Assembly (NCBI RefSeq): GCF_002022665.1
Contig: NZ_CP019788.1
Span: 62,001 to 126,000, forward strand
Length of the DNA stretch: 64,000 nucleotides
Reading direction: 5' to 3'
Source: Bartonella sp. JB63
Lineage (GTDB): Bacteria; Pseudomonadota; Alphaproteobacteria; Rhizobiales; Rhizobiaceae
In this document: positions 29,448-41,788 of the stretch, piece by piece
Position numbering within the stretch: the first letter of the stretch is position 1
Layout: every line of letters starts with the position of its first letter
Notes under the pieces: generated by a model
What the model was told of the DNA's origin: nothing
What the model saw: the letters and a program-made list of their open reading frames with translations, nothing else
Databases searched by the model: none
Translations under genes and position numbers: made by a program

Positions 29448-30599
29448 ATGATTATTTCTTCAACATTTGATTATCGCAAAGCAGCAAAATGCCGCTTACC
29501 TTCTTTCTTGTTTAATTATATTGATGGTGGTGCTTATGCTGAAGAAACAATGCGGCGTAATTGTACAGATCTTCAAGAACTTGCATTACGTCAACGGATT
29601 TTAAAGCAGGTTGGTGATGTTGATCTTTCAACTGAGATTTTGGGTCAGAAACTTGGTATGCCAATTGTGCTTGCACCTGTTGGGTTAACTGGTATGTATG
29701 CACGTCGTGGTGAAGTAAAAGCTGCACGTGCAGCTGTTGCGAAATGTATTCCTTTTACTTTATCCTCAGTTTCAGTTTGTCCTATTTCAGAAGTACAAGC
29801 AGCGGTTGGAAAAGAGTTTTGGTTCCAACTCTATGTTCTCAAGGATCGTGGGTTTATGCGTGATGCATTGGAAAGATCGTGGGCCGCTGGTGTTCGTACA
29901 TTGGTTTTTACAGTTGATATGCCGGTTCCTGGAGCACGTTATCGTGATGCTCATTCAGGAATGTCTGGACCTTATGCTGGATTTCGCCGTATTGTACAAA
30001 CTATTTTTCGTCCACATTGGGCTTGGAATGTTGGTATTATGGGGCGTCCACATGATCTTGGAAATGTTTCTGCCTATCTTAAGAAAAAAACGACACTAAA
30101 AGATTATATTGGTTGGCTTGGTGCAAACTTTGATCCATCAATTAGCTGGGGTGATTTGCAATGGATTAGAGACTTTTGGAAAGGAAAAATGATTTTAAAA
30201 GGTATTCTCGATCCAGAGGATGCACTTGAGGCAATACGATTTGGAGCTGATGGTATTGTTGTGTCCAATCACGGTGGACGTCAGCTTGATGGTGTGTTGT
30301 CAACTGCACGAGCATTGCCGAAAATTGCGGATGTTGTAAAAGGTGATTTAACCATTTTAGTTGATTCTGGTATTCGTTCTGGTCTTGATGTTGTTCGTAT
30401 GATAGCACAAGGTGCAGATGCTGTTATGATCGGTCGTGCTTTTGTTTATGCCCTTGCTGCAGCAGGTGAGCAAGGTGTTACCTATCTCCTTGAACTTTTT
30501 GCTCAAGAAATGCGTGTAGCTATGACATTAACTGGTGTTCATACAGTTAAAGAAATTACACGTGAGAACTTAGTCAGTCCAGAGAGTTTACAAGGATGA
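29448..30599 (+). CDS. lldD: FMN-dependent L-lactate dehydrogenase
   Basis: Flavoenzyme of the L-lactate dehydrogenase/glycolate oxidase family that oxidises L-lactate to pyruvate and passes electrons to the respiratory chain. The 383 residues are full length. The N-terminus [20 protein letters not shown] is typical. [18 protein letters not shown] carries FMN contacts. The active-site segment [13 protein letters not shown] has the catalytic His and substrate-binding Arg, and [20 protein letters not shown] and [17 protein letters not shown] complete the barrel. It is a single gene with its own upstream region. Lactate is abundant in blood, which fits a haemotrophic lifestyle (inference). Confidence 0.93.
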   Translation: MIISSTFDYRKAAKCRLPSFLFNYIDGGAYAEETMRRNCTDLQELALRQRILKQVGDVDLSTEILGQKLGMPIVLAPVGLTGMYARRGEVKAARAAVAKCIPFTLSSVSVCPISEVQAAVGKEFWFQLYVLKDRGFMRDALERSWAAGVRTLVFTVDMPVPGARYRDAHSGMSGPYAGFRRIVQTIFRPHWAWNVGIMGRPHDLGNVSAYLKKKTTLKDYIGWLGANFDPSISWGDLQWIRDFWKGKMILKGILDPEDALEAIRFGADGIVVSNHGGRQLDGVLSTARALPKIADVVKGDLTILVDSGIRSGLDVVRMIAQGADAVMIGRAFVYALAAAGEQGVTYLLELFAQEMRVAMTLTGVHTVKEITRENLVSPESLQG

Positions 30600-31145
30600 T
30601 TAAGATAATAAAAGTTTAGCGCTATAGGCTTCGCAAAGTTATTTTGATTAAATGCGAGAATAGTACAATGTAATATTTGTTTGATTTCTTTCTGATATTA
30701 TCAATAATTTTTAAAAAATTTCATAATATGTTTTAAATATATTATTTCATTTTCTTTTTACAAAGAGATAGTAATTTTTTCTACAGATTAAATCTATTCA
30801 ATAAAAATAATTAAGTTTAGCGTTTTATGTTTTGTTTAGAAGATTATACAATTGGCTCTGAAATCAAAGTCTAAAACCCTATAAGGCTAGTCGTGTTTCG
30901 ATGTGGCATGTAGATAACTTTTTCATTATAAAAAATTAATTCTGGAATATTGTGACTCTAATTCAAAATTTGGTCTGTAATTTAATTTTAAGTACGGATT
31001 TATTAAATTCTAATAATTAGATATCAAACTGCTTAAATAAATCGTCAATGTTTTAAGCATAAATAACATCTTCATTTCTATTTGTTTTGAAAATATTTAA
31101 TCATTGCAGTCCTCAGAGAAGGACCATGTTAGTTGGTATGGATGG
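30600..31145. other. Convergent intergenic region lldD / bioY
   Basis: About 545 AT-rich bases between convergent genes. I see no terminator-like hairpin with a T-run, no RNA gene and no ORF with a ribosome site. A 68-codon plus-strand frame at 31087 runs antisense into bioY and was dismissed. Confidence 0.4.
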
Positions 31146-31703
31146 TTATTGCTTTTTTGAGGAAATAATGAGTGGAACGGATTTTTTAACTGTAAGTGCA
31201 ATAAATGACGCAATCAGAACTTTTAAAAAATCACCAATCATAAACCCTAATGACATTGTTAAAGCTGTAAATAAAGAAATCTTCGAAAGATAAACGATCC
31301 AGAATATTCCAAAAAGATATACGATTCCAATTCCACCTACACTGTTTATTATAACCAATTTTATAAAATTTAGTCGTTGCCAAAACAATTTAACCATAAG
31401 ACCAATAAAGAATGCTGCAAATGGGTAACTAATCATATAGCCACCACCAGCTCCTAAAAAAACACCAATACCTCCACGTCCACCAGCCAAAAGAGGCAAA
31501 CCGATAGCTACCAGAAAAAGAAAGAGTGCTGATGCTGCAGCGCCTCTTTTTGCTCCAAGTATAGATCCTGCTAGCATTGGCCCCATAGACTGAGCGGTAA
31601 TAGGAAGACCAAGAAAAAAAGGAAGAAAAATAGGAGGGAAAAAACCTAAAGTTGCATAAAGGGCAGCAAATAAAGCAATATAAGTTAAATCTTTTGTCTT
31701 CAC
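31146..31703 (-). CDS. bioY: Biotin ECF transporter substrate-binding component BioY
   Basis: Integral membrane S-component that binds biotin. From the GTG at 31703 it has 185 residues and about six hydrophobic segments. The family pattern includes ITAQSMGPMLAGSILGAKRG and GGRGGIGVFLGAGGGYMISYP. AGGAATAATTCA precedes the GTG, which sits 5 bases after the bioN stop; a longer frame that starts inside bioN was rejected. With bioN and bioM it forms a BioMNY importer, as in other Rhizobiales. Confidence 0.93.
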   Translation of the reverse strand: MKTKDLTYIALFAALYATLGFFPPIFLPFFLGLPITAQSMGPMLAGSILGAKRGAAASALFLFLVAIGLPLLAGGRGGIGVFLGAGGGYMISYPFAAFFIGLMVKLFWQRLNFIKLVIINSVGGIGIVYLFGIFWIVYLSKISLFTALTMSLGFMIGDFLKVLIASFIALTVKKSVPLIISSKKQ

Positions 31704-31707
31704 TGAA

Positions 31708-32331
31708 TTATTCCTGTAAATATAGTGTTTTGTTATCAGAATCATAAGAGCGTGCATCTAATGCGTCAGCTGCTTCTGATGCTATTCTTATTGTTCGGAT
31801 AATTAAGGGTATTGCAATAGCTATAATGTTTATATCAAGTCCACGTGCTCGCTGTGCTTCACATATCGCATTGAATTTTTCTCTAATAACTGGAATAAAT
31901 CTAATTGTCATAGATAGAGCTATACTTAATTTTGATGGATTGATACCTAAGCATTGAAATAATCGAAATCCTACTTCAATTGAAGCCACCATATCTGAAA
32001 CTTTTGTTGTCAATGAAATAAGTGATGCTAGAGAAATGAGAATAATAAAGCGCAATATAATCGAAAAACCTGTAAGCCAATTATCAAAAATAGATTGAAA
32101 AATAAATATAAAGACTAAAAACAACCATATTGATTTAAACTGTTTTATTATTTTGTTAAAGGGAATTTTAGCTATTCTATATAATGAGGATATGAATAAT
32201 AAAAAAAGTAAAAAAATAGATATTGATGAAACCATAAAGATAATAGTTCCAAACAGAATCAGAAATAATAACTTAATCCCGGGTCTAAGCCGGTGAATAA
32301 ATGTATCCCGAGGTATATATGAACTGATCAC
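31708..32331 (-). CDS. bioN: Biotin ECF transporter transmembrane component BioN (EcfT)
   Basis: EcfT-type membrane coupling protein, 207 residues, several transmembrane segments. The two cytoplasmic Ala-Arg-(Gly/Ser) signatures that dock onto the ATPase are visible in [10 protein letters not shown] and ALDARSYD. Its ATG overlaps the end of bioM by 4 bases, and bioY follows almost directly, so the three genes are one operon read on the minus strand. Confidence 0.92.
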   Translation of the reverse strand: MISSYIPRDTFIHRLRPGIKLLFLILFGTIIFMVSSISIFLLFLLFISSLYRIAKIPFNKIIKQFKSIWLFLVFIFIFQSIFDNWLTGFSIILRFIILISLASLISLTTKVSDMVASIEVGFRLFQCLGINPSKLSIALSMTIRFIPVIREKFNAICEAQRARGLDINIIAIAIPLIIRTIRIASEAADALDARSYDSDNKTLYLQE

Positions 32332-33005
32332 GACATTCTTCTTATATATTCTTTAATTGCAACTAAAGGCACATCATCAACAGCTATTTCTCCCTTATCA
32401 AAAACAAGTACTCTATCAAATTCTTTGAGAAATTCCAAATCATGTGATATAACTATAGTTGTTTGTGGTAATTCTTTAATGACTTGTGTAACGCGACGTT
32501 TATTTTGTAAATCAAGTAATGTTGTTGGTTCATCAAAAACAATATATTTTGGTTTCATTGCCACCACACTTGAAATGGCAACCAATTGTTTTTGTCCACT
32601 ACTTAATAAATGAACGGGATGATTTCTAAAGATCTCAAGATCATAATAATGTAAAACTTCATCTACTCGTTTTTTGATTTCGTCCTTACTCAATTTTAAG
32701 TTTTTAAGACCAAAGGATAAATCCTCTTCCACCAATGGTAATACAATTTGATTATCGGGATTTTGAAAAACAAATCCCACTTTACGTCTTATTGCTTTTG
32801 CATCGTGTTTTGTATCCAACCCATCAACATTCACAGAGCCACTGGATGGGAGCTGTAAACCATTAATAAGACGAACAAATGTACTTTTTCCAGAACCATT
32901 TGCACCAATAATTGCAATCCGTTTTTCAGTGAGATTGACGGTAATACCTTTCAAAACGTACAACTCATCAAAAATTTGAGTCACCTTATCAAATTTTATC
33001 CCCAA
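32328..33005 (-). CDS. bioM: Biotin ECF transporter ATP-binding component BioM
   Basis: ATPase of the biotin ECF transporter, 225 residues. Walker A is [10 protein letters not shown], the Q-loop is VFQNPDNQI, the signature is altered to [12 protein letters not shown] (Ser for the first Gly of LSGGQ), and Walker B is [16 protein letters not shown] at 33005 is the apparent start, with GGA about 7 bases before it; no ATG in a suitable place. First gene of bioMNY. Confidence 0.92.
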   Translation of the reverse strand: MGIKFDKVTQIFDELYVLKGITVNLTEKRIAIIGANGSGKSTFVRLINGLQLPSSGSVNVDGLDTKHDAKAIRRKVGFVFQNPDNQIVLPLVEEDLSFGLKNLKLSKDEIKKRVDEVLHYYDLEIFRNHPVHLLSSGQKQLVAISSVVAMKPKYIVFDEPTTLLDLQNKRRVTQVIKELPQTTIVISHDLEFLKEFDRVLVFDKGEIAVDDVPLVAIKEYIRRMS

Positions 33006-33042
33006 GGTTTATTCCAATCAACTCTTTTATATGATTTCAGCA

Positions 33043-34476
33043 CTATCGTTTAAATTTATACCCCAATAATAAAAGTAAACACCATATAGGAATAATAATA
33101 ACTGCTAAACTCATATCAGGCATTTGTTTAGGAATATAGGATTCAATAAAGTTTACCTTTATTCCTATCATTTCAAAGATTTGGGTAATTAATCCATTTG
33201 TTCCCAAACCACTTACAAACATAATACAAAACAATAGCGCAAGAAAAAAAAGACAAAGATAATTTGCATAAGGATAGAAACCAAAGGCATAGACGAGAGA
33301 TTTTTCTTGACCTTTATGCGCTTTTCGAAACTTGAAATGTACAATAACAATAATAGCCCAAGTAATAGCTGCTGTTACGGTTGTAATAGCCATGATCCGC
33401 ATAAAACTATTATCCGGTATAAGAACATTAATAACAATAATTGTTGCAGTACAAATTGATGAAAAAAGAATAGCAACATAAGGAACACAAGTAGCATTAA
33501 GTTTACTAAAAATATGCGGCGCATTTTTTTGCATCGCTAAGCTATAAAGTATACGACCATTAGAGTAAATACCACTATTATAGACTGAAATAGCGGCCAT
33601 TATCACCACAAAATTCAAAATATGGCCAGCTGCAGGAATACCTATAGTTTCAAAAATAGTTACAAAAGGACTCCCATTTTTTTTAATCATGTTCCATGGG
33701 ATTATCATCATAATTACACTTATAGAACCGATATAAAAAATGATAACACGCCACATAACTTTACGAATGGCTGTTGGAATTGTTTTTTGGGGATCTGATG
33801 TTTCTCCAGCTGCAATACTAATAAGCTCCGTGCCACCAAAAGAAAACATGAGTATAGAAGTAGCAAATACCACCCCCATTGCGCCATAAGGGAAAAAACC
33901 ACCATGATCCCAAAGATAACTAATACTAGCCTGTCCTCCATTCATTCCTGTTATAATGATAAAAATCCCAAATACGATCATACCAATAACAGCAATAATT
34001 TTAATCAAAGCTAAACCAAATTCAAATTCTCCGTAAAAACGTACATCAATAAGATTAATCAATGTGACAAACAAGAGAACCAACAAAGATGATTTCCAAT
34101 GGTCAATCAAAATCCAGTGATCGAGATAAAATCCAATAACTGTCAGTTCGGTCATACCGACAAGAATATAAAGAAACCAGTAATTCCAACCTGTTATAAA
34201 ACCAGCAAGACATCCCCAATACTTATAAGCAAAGAAACTAAAAGCGCCTGAAGTTGGTTCTTCTGCTGACATTTCACCAAGTATTCGCATAATAAGATAG
34301 ATAATGAATCCTCCAATAAGATATGCTAAAATAGTTGAAGGGCCAGCTAATTGAATAGCTTCTGTTGATCCATAGAAAAGACCTGTTCCAATAACACCTC
34401 CTAAGGCAATCATTTGAACATGACGATTTTTAAGTCTTCGTTTTAATTCATTGTGTTGTAGTTCAACATTTTCCAT
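33043..34476 (-). CDS. Amino acid permease, AroP/PheP-like (APC superfamily)
   Basis: Twelve-helix inner-membrane amino acid importer of the AAT group. The 477 residues begin with the classic KRRLKNRHVQMIALGGVIGT segment, and GWNYWFLYILVGMTELTVIG closely follows the aromatic amino acid permeases AroP/PheP. The substrate is therefore probably an aromatic amino acid, although related proline, GABA and lysine permeases share the scaffold. It lies 37 bases upstream of bioM on the same strand, so the uptake genes may be cotranscribed. Confidence 0.85.
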   Translation of the reverse strand: MENVELQHNELKRRLKNRHVQMIALGGVIGTGLFYGSTEAIQLAGPSTILAYLIGGFIIYLIMRILGEMSAEEPTSGAFSFFAYKYWGCLAGFITGWNYWFLYILVGMTELTVIGFYLDHWILIDHWKSSLLVLLFVTLINLIDVRFYGEFEFGLALIKIIAVIGMIVFGIFIIITGMNGGQASISYLWDHGGFFPYGAMGVVFATSILMFSFGGTELISIAAGETSDPQKTIPTAIRKVMWRVIIFYIGSISVIMMIIPWNMIKKNGSPFVTIFETIGIPAAGHILNFVVIMAAISVYNSGIYSNGRILYSLAMQKNAPHIFSKLNATCVPYVAILFSSICTATIIVINVLIPDNSFMRIMAITTVTAAITWAIIVIVHFKFRKAHKGQEKSLVYAFGFYPYANYLCLFFLALLFCIMFVSGLGTNGLITQIFEMIGIKVNFIESYIPKQMPDMSLAVIIIPIWCLLLLLGYKFKR

Positions 34477-34655
34477 TATTCTTATGTATTCAACCCAAAT
34501 TTTTATATAAAAAACAACTCTGTTTTATTTAAATGTATTTTTTGTTTTAGAGAAAAATAACCGTGAAAATTAATTCATTTTTATTCTTATGATAATGCAA
34601 CTTTTTGTTTTTAAATGCATTATATCAAATATTTTGTTGAGATAATAGGAACAAG

Positions 34656-34976
34656 ATGTTTTATCCTTTAATTAAATTAATAATTTTTATTTTTGTTACA
34701 TTGATATGTATGACATTAGTCATTGATGGCGTGCATTCTATTAGTGCATCAAATTGGACTATAAATCCATTGAGTGAAATATTAGCAGTTGTTTTTAAGA
34801 AAGATATTAATAGCCTCAATCAATTTATATGTAGTATTATGTCACCTCTTTTATCTTCAACTTGCACCGCTCTCATTAACCTTCCAGCATGGTTGATATT
34901 TTGTATTTTAGCAATAACATTCTATATCTTAAGTTACAAACCACGAAAACCTTTTCATAAAATTTCGTATCAATAA
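34656..34976 (+). CDS. Conserved small membrane protein, unknown function
   Basis: A 106-residue protein with a hydrophobic N-terminal segment (IKLIIFIFVTLICMTLVIDG) and a second near the C-terminus (LPAWLIFCILAITFYIL). Both ends are probably cytoplasmic or the protein forms a hairpin. The layout (two membrane segments around a ~55-residue polar stretch, with DGVHSISAS after the first) resembles a family of uncharacterised rhizobial membrane proteins. A weak ribosome site (AATAGGAACAAG) precedes the ATG. It is divergent from the permease gene. No function assigned. Confidence 0.65.
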   Translation: MFYPLIKLIIFIFVTLICMTLVIDGVHSISASNWTINPLSEILAVVFKKDINSLNQFICSIMSPLLSSTCTALINLPAWLIFCILAITFYILSYKPRKPFHKISYQ

Positions 34977-35260
34977 GGAGAATATATTCAATATTAAAGA
35001 ACTTTTTCTAAGATTTATTATGCTTACGTATAAAATAATATCTCAAACATTTGCCCTTTAAGATGACAGAAATTAATCGCGTCAACAAGCAGAAATGAAA
35101 AATATTCTCTATACTTCATTAAAGAACAATTACAAGAAATATAACAACAAAAACAATAATATTCACTTACCTACTAAACAAACTGCATATTAATGAAATA
35201 TAAAAAAACACTTTCTTTATTTGCATAAGAATAAGAATTGTAACTTAATTATACTTAATA

Positions 35261-35464
35261 TCAGTGAGGAGGATGCTCAACAGGAATTTCAGAAAGACTC
35301 CTCTCTTCTAATTCTAGCAATCGTTTCGTTAAAGCATTTAACTTTTTAGACATTTCATCTAAACTTTTCCATTGATCAGTCACCACACAAGAAAGTTCTT
35401 CAATAAGTTTTTCTTGATGAGCTAGTTTCATCTCTAATTCTATTATTCTATTTTCATGTAACAT
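35261..35464 (-). CDS. slyX: SlyX family protein
   Basis: A 67-residue coiled-coil protein: RIIELEMKLAHQEKLIEELS heptads, a Trp in VVTDQWKSLDEM, and the hallmark Pro-Pro-His at the C-terminus (EHPPH). SlyX homologues are widespread in Proteobacteria but have no proven biochemical role. It stands alone in a gene-poor stretch. Confidence 0.85.
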   Translation of the reverse strand: MLHENRIIELEMKLAHQEKLIEELSCVVTDQWKSLDEMSKKLNALTKRLLELEERSLSEIPVEHPPH

Positions 35465-35927
35465 GTCTTCTAACTCCGTTTTCTTTCTATAGGCACAGAA
35501 ATAAGAAACACACTTTTATTAAATGATTATCATATCAGTATCACTTTGATAGCGTAAAACTAAACACTCTTATTTTTTCCATTCAACAAATAACTTGTCA
35601 AATAATTTTTTCATTCTTCTCAAAATTACTAACATTTACCTCTAAATAAAGCATTTAATAGTATTTTGTTTTACAAAAATTTTACTTTCAATCTTACTTC
35701 TGAAATTCGATATGATTATAGGTTGAAGGAATGTTTAATTTACGCTTTAAAATAACAAAAAACCAAAAAAATATAACTTTAATACTTCTCTTTATAAGGA
35801 TCTATTTTTCTATTTTGTAACCCTTACATTTTATGAATTATTGAAAAAATTACCTGCTTGCTTTTATACATACTTTTAGTTATTACACACTCAAAGTGGC
35901 CTTTAGTTTTAATAACGTACAAGCTAT
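35465..35927. other. Gene-poor region upstream of tRNA-Thr
   Basis: About 460 AT-rich bases holding only the upstream regions of slyX (minus) and of the tRNA gene. No ORF, repeat or RNA recognised. Confidence 0.4.
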
Positions 35928-36000
35928 GCCGTATTAACTCAGTTGGTAGAGTACATCATTCGTAATGATGGGGTCGCTGGTTCGAATCCGGCATACGGCA
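35928..36000 (+). tRNA. tRNA-Thr (CGT)
   Basis: A 73-base cloverleaf. The acceptor GCCGTAT pairs with ATACGGC, D-stem ACTC with GAGT, anticodon stem CATCA with TGATG around loop TTCGTAA, and T-arm GCTGG/CCGGC around TTCGAAT. Anticodon CGT reads ACG (Thr). Discriminator A; CCA is not fully encoded (ACCG follows). Confidence 0.95.
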
Positions 36001-36825
36001 CCGTTTTTTGTTTTAAAAAATTGAAATATATAGATTTTTTCTTTGAAACTGCTATTTCTTTTTATTTTTATAGGAAGGGAGCTGTTTATGAAAGTATTAG
36101 TTTAATATACTTATATCTATTTCGATTAATGGTATATTATTAAAGGACAATGTAAGATCTTATTTCCTTTCTTTTATTATACTATCTTTTGTCTTAAAAA
36201 GATCAGTAAAATCAAATTCTTATGGAAGAAAAAAGCACTTGGTACTTTCAAAGGGAAGGGAGATAGTTACTTTGGATCTCTTCGCCCAAATTGAAAAAAA
36301 TTGTATAATTCTGGTTTTTCAATTAAGCTACTTCTGCTATAAATTCCGTAAGCTTGAACCGAAAACTATGGGGACAATAAGTTATATCACAAAGTGACAC
36401 AAAAAGCGGTTCTAGTTAAAGCAATCCTTTCAGCGCGCAGCATCTTTGATCTATAAGAACAGTTTGTCGTGTTCTTATTATGCGGCTCTGACATCATGAA
36501 TTAGAGAAAGAGATTTTTAATACTAAAGCACGACTTACATTGCTATTTTAAAGAATGAGATTTTATAAAATAGTAATGTAGATATAATTTTGGTTTTGAA
36601 ATTCCTTTTTGTATTAGTTCTCTTAAACCATTCTGCAGTTCTTTATTTCATTTCATATTATTTTTGTTGACTGGGTGGTATGAGATATCTTGGATGGATA
36701 TATTCATTTTCTTATAGAGGAAAGCTTGTTTTACTCTTATGATGGTTCTGCACTTTTTTGGTCTGAAAGCTAGTCTCAAAAAAAGAAAAAAACCTGTATT
36801 TCAATGCACTAAAAACAGAAAACGG
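36001..36825. other. Gene-poor region between tRNA-Thr and tRNA-Phe
   Basis: About 825 bases without a convincing gene. It contains a sequence near 36093-36132 that recurs downstream of the Bep-like gene, and a perfect 9-bp inverted repeat (ATAAGAACA / TGTTCTTAT, 8-base loop) at 36453-36478 without a T-run. The region looks like worn-out DNA next to a tRNA, for instance the site of a lost insertion; this is inference. Confidence 0.45.
36093..36132 (+). repeat. Dispersed imperfect repeat, copy near tRNA-Thr
   Basis: AGTATTAGTTTAATATACTT and the following ATATCTAT differ from the sequence at 63059-63086 at only two positions over 28 bases, and weaker similarity extends both ways. One copy follows tRNA-Thr; the other lies between the Bep-like gene and tRNA-Arg. 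Confidence 0.65.
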
Positions 36826-38935
<2,110 letters not shown>

Positions 38936-39156
38936 TTTTTATCTTATGCCTTAGTTATAGCCAAAATAAGCATCTAAGATTATATAACAGGAAGGTACAA
39001 ATAAGCATTGTTTATTTTTGTACTCATCTTAAATTCCTATGGGGTTTGTATTGATATTAATTGAGTTAGTTGAGGGCTAAAGTAATGAATTAGTAGCACT
39101 TTAGTTTTGTAAACTGAAAAATTTTCCTTTTGAGTTTAAGAAAGACTATATAGAAT

Positions 39157-40656
39157 ATGGTAGATTTCGTTGGTATTTTAAAAAATACAATTAATGCGCA
39201 AAAAAATGTTACGCCAAAATTACGCGAACGAGTTTATAAAAAGGCTATTGAAACATTAGAGCATAAAATTGTAAATATGAAATTGCCAAAAGAAGCAATA
39301 AAGGTGCAAAGATGTGCTTTGCAAAATGCTATTACGACTGTTGAAGAGGAATATTTAGCTGTTGAAAAAGAGCTATTTTCTTCAATTATGGGGTGGAATT
39401 ATAAAGAAAAAAACAATGATGAAAAAAATGCACAAAATTCTCCTTCATCATTAGAAAATGATGGTTCGATTTTAGTTACAGAAAAACAACAACAATTATC
39501 TATTACTAATTCAGTTGACAATAAGATTTCTGATAAGGCATCTGTAATATCAGATATGTCAGATGCGGAATTTGTTAATATAAATCTTCTTAGTACCTGT
39601 GAAAAAGCTCAGAATACTGAAAAAAGCATGTTTAAGAGTACTTTTTTGGCTTCTACTTTGCAAGCAGATAATTCTCATATTGTTTCACATATCTTTTCGC
39701 AAGCTTTACGGCGTGCTAACCGGTCATCGTTACAAAAGCGTATTTTGATAGGTATTATTGTTTTTTTGGGTCTTGTTATTTTGTTTAGTGGTACTTTTTT
39801 TGTTAGTGGACGTATATTTATATCAAGCGATCAAAATTTACAGGAGAAAAATATTCAAATATCTAATACGCTACAAAAAGCATCTCAAACGAATCGAAAA
39901 TTAACACAACGCTTATTAGAAGATGGTAGTGAGATTGATGTTGGTCCAGCTGAAAAAACCGACTTTCCGAGTAAGGAAGGGACATCAACAGTTGTTGCGA
40001 CTAATTTAAGGTCGTTTGGACAGGTAGGTGAAGCTTCACTATATCAAATGCGTACTGAAAACGATGCCGAAAAAGTAACAAAGGGTAATGCGTCATGGTC
40101 ACTTATAGAGGACGATTCTGTTGAAGGAGCTTTAGGAGAATTAGCTATAAGAGGCGATATTACAATTCCGAATGAGGGATTATCATTACGGTTAACTTTA
40201 CGTCGTAATACTGATGAATCTCTGAATGCTGCTTATATTATAGATCTTATTTTTATTACTTCTGATAAGTTTTCAGGTAAAACAATCAATAATATTAAAT
40301 CATTGACCTTTAAAGCAAATGAAAAATCGATCAATCAAACTCTAATTGGAACTGTAACTGCTAAGGTTGATAATGATTTTTTCCTTTTTACATTGATTGG
40401 CAATCATCCGTTTCTTGATCGAAATCTGCAATTGATACGTGACCTAGGTTGGATTCGTTTAGTGATGAGTGACAAAAATGGACGTGTGCACGAATTAACT
40501 TTTGCAAAAGGACCAGCAGGTGAAGCCATTTTTAATAAAGTTATTGGACAATGGCTTACGCAAAAAGATAAACCACACTCCTCTAGTTTTAAAACCAAAA
40601 GTCCTAATATAGAGGAAATAAAACGTAACACCCCTATAAGAGCAAGTTCTTTATAA
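39157..40656 (+). CDS. Conserved rhizobial single-pass membrane protein, unknown function
   Basis: A 499-residue protein between purA and rpoH, a position held by an uncharacterised protein in other Rhizobiales. Three parts are visible. The N-terminal ~75 residues are helical (DFVGILKNTINAQKNVTPKL), followed by a Ser/Asn/Glu-rich linker. One transmembrane segment at about 195-218 (ILIGIIVFLGLVILFSGTFF) is followed by a C-terminal, probably periplasmic domain of ~190 residues from about residue 300 with RGDITIPNEGLSLRLTLRR. The start is the first ATG; the ribosome site is weak. No enzymatic motif was recognised. Confidence 0.75.
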   Translation: MVDFVGILKNTINAQKNVTPKLRERVYKKAIETLEHKIVNMKLPKEAIKVQRCALQNAITTVEEEYLAVEKELFSSIMGWNYKEKNNDEKNAQNSPSSLENDGSILVTEKQQQLSITNSVDNKISDKASVISDMSDAEFVNINLLSTCEKAQNTEKSMFKSTFLASTLQADNSHIVSHIFSQALRRANRSSLQKRILIGIIVFLGLVILFSGTFFVSGRIFISSDQNLQEKNIQISNTLQKASQTNRKLTQRLLEDGSEIDVGPAEKTDFPSKEGTSTVVATNLRSFGQVGEASLYQMRTENDAEKVTKGNASWSLIEDDSVEGALGELAIRGDITIPNEGLSLRLTLRRNTDESLNAAYIIDLIFITSDKFSGKTINNIKSLTFKANEKSINQTLIGTVTAKVDNDFFLFTLIGNHPFLDRNLQLIRDLGWIRLVMSDKNGRVHELTFAKGPAGEAIFNKVIGQWLTQKDKPHSSSFKTKSPNIEEIKRNTPIRASSL

Positions 40657-40705
40657 ACTCACTTTAATGGGTCTATTTTCGCAGTATGAATACACGCGCT
40701 GTGCA

Positions 40706-41632
40706 CTAAGCTTCCGTTTTTTCAGATTTTTGCAAACAAACCTGATCTTGCATTTTCTTTTGTAATAAAGCAGAGATTTTAATGGAATTTTGTATTTTTT
40801 CAAATGCACGCATTTCAATCTGTCTGACACGTTCTCGACTAATATTAAATTCATTCGAGAGTTCTTCTAACGTCAGCGGTTCATCTCTTAAACGACGCGC
40901 TTTAAAGATACGTTTTTCGCGTTCATTCAGATTATCCATAGCTTGTATTAACATAGAATGACGATTCTCTAATTCGTCTTGTTCAATTAAAATTTGTTCT
41001 TGGCTATTTGAATCATCAACCAACCAGTCTTGCCATTCATAATTCTCACCTTTCTTTGTAAGAAGAGGAGTATTAAGAGAAGCATCACCGTTCAGCCGAC
41101 GGTTCATTGATACCACTTCATCTTCTGTAACTTTTAATCGTGTTGCAATTTCTTTAACTTGCTCTGCGTTAAGATCACCGCTATCAAACATCTGCAGTTT
41201 GTTTTTTAATTTACGAAGGTTGAAAAAAAGGCGTTTTTGATTAGCAGTTGTTCCTATTTTTACTAAACTCCATGACCGTAAAACATATTCTTGAATTGAT
41301 GCTTTAATCCACCACATTGCATAAGTTGCAAGACGAAATCCGCGTTCTGGTTCGAAACGCTTCACAGCTTGCATAAGTCCAATGTTTCCTTCTGAAATAA
41401 CTTCTCCAATAGGTAAACCATAACCTCGATATCCCATTGCAATTTTCGCTACAAGACGTAAATGACTGGTTACCAATTTATGAGCTGCCTTTGGATCGTT
41501 ATGTTCATGATAACGCTTAGCTAACATATATTCTTCTTGTGGCTCAAGTACTGAAAAACGACGAATTTCTTCTAGATAGCGACTAAGACCGCTATCATTT
41601 GCGATAAATGATGGTAAGTTTACATGGGCCAT
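40706..41632 (-). CDS. rpoH: RNA polymerase heat-shock sigma factor RpoH (sigma-32)
   Basis: Directs RNA polymerase to heat-shock promoters. The product is 308 residues. Region 2 has EVISEGNIGLMQAVKRFEP and the -10-recognition segment FRLATYAMWWIKASIQEYVL. The RpoH box is NQKRLFFNLRKLK. Region 4.2, for -35 recognition, is LTLEELSNEFNISRERVRQI. It lies downstream of purA, on the opposite strand, as in other Rhizobiales. The strong GGAGGGTGCTATATGG-type leader supports the start. Confidence 0.97.
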   Translation of the reverse strand: MAHVNLPSFIANDSGLSRYLEEIRRFSVLEPQEEYMLAKRYHEHNDPKAAHKLVTSHLRLVAKIAMGYRGYGLPIGEVISEGNIGLMQAVKRFEPERGFRLATYAMWWIKASIQEYVLRSWSLVKIGTTANQKRLFFNLRKLKNKLQMFDSGDLNAEQVKEIATRLKVTEDEVVSMNRRLNGDASLNTPLLTKKGENYEWQDWLVDDSNSQEQILIEQDELENRHSMLIQAMDNLNEREKRIFKARRLRDEPLTLEELSNEFNISRERVRQIEMRAFEKIQNSIKISALLQKKMQDQVCLQKSEKTEA

Positions 41633-41788
41633 ATAGCACCCTCCTTTTGCATGAATTCCCTTAAAGGCGAATTTTATTTACAAACATTATATATATAATA
41701 CGCTTCTTATTTTATTTACACCACTAAAATTCATAATTTTATTCGAAATTAGATATTTTATTATGAAATCTTATAATGATCAAAGGTT

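Noticed and set aside
31087-31293. Plus-strand frame of 68 codons near the end of bioY
   Set aside because: Its second half is antisense to bioY, there is no ribosome site and the sequence shows no family feature.
35943-36143. Plus-strand frame of 66 codons overlapping tRNA-Thr
   Set aside because: It begins inside the tRNA gene; tRNA sequence accounts for the first third.
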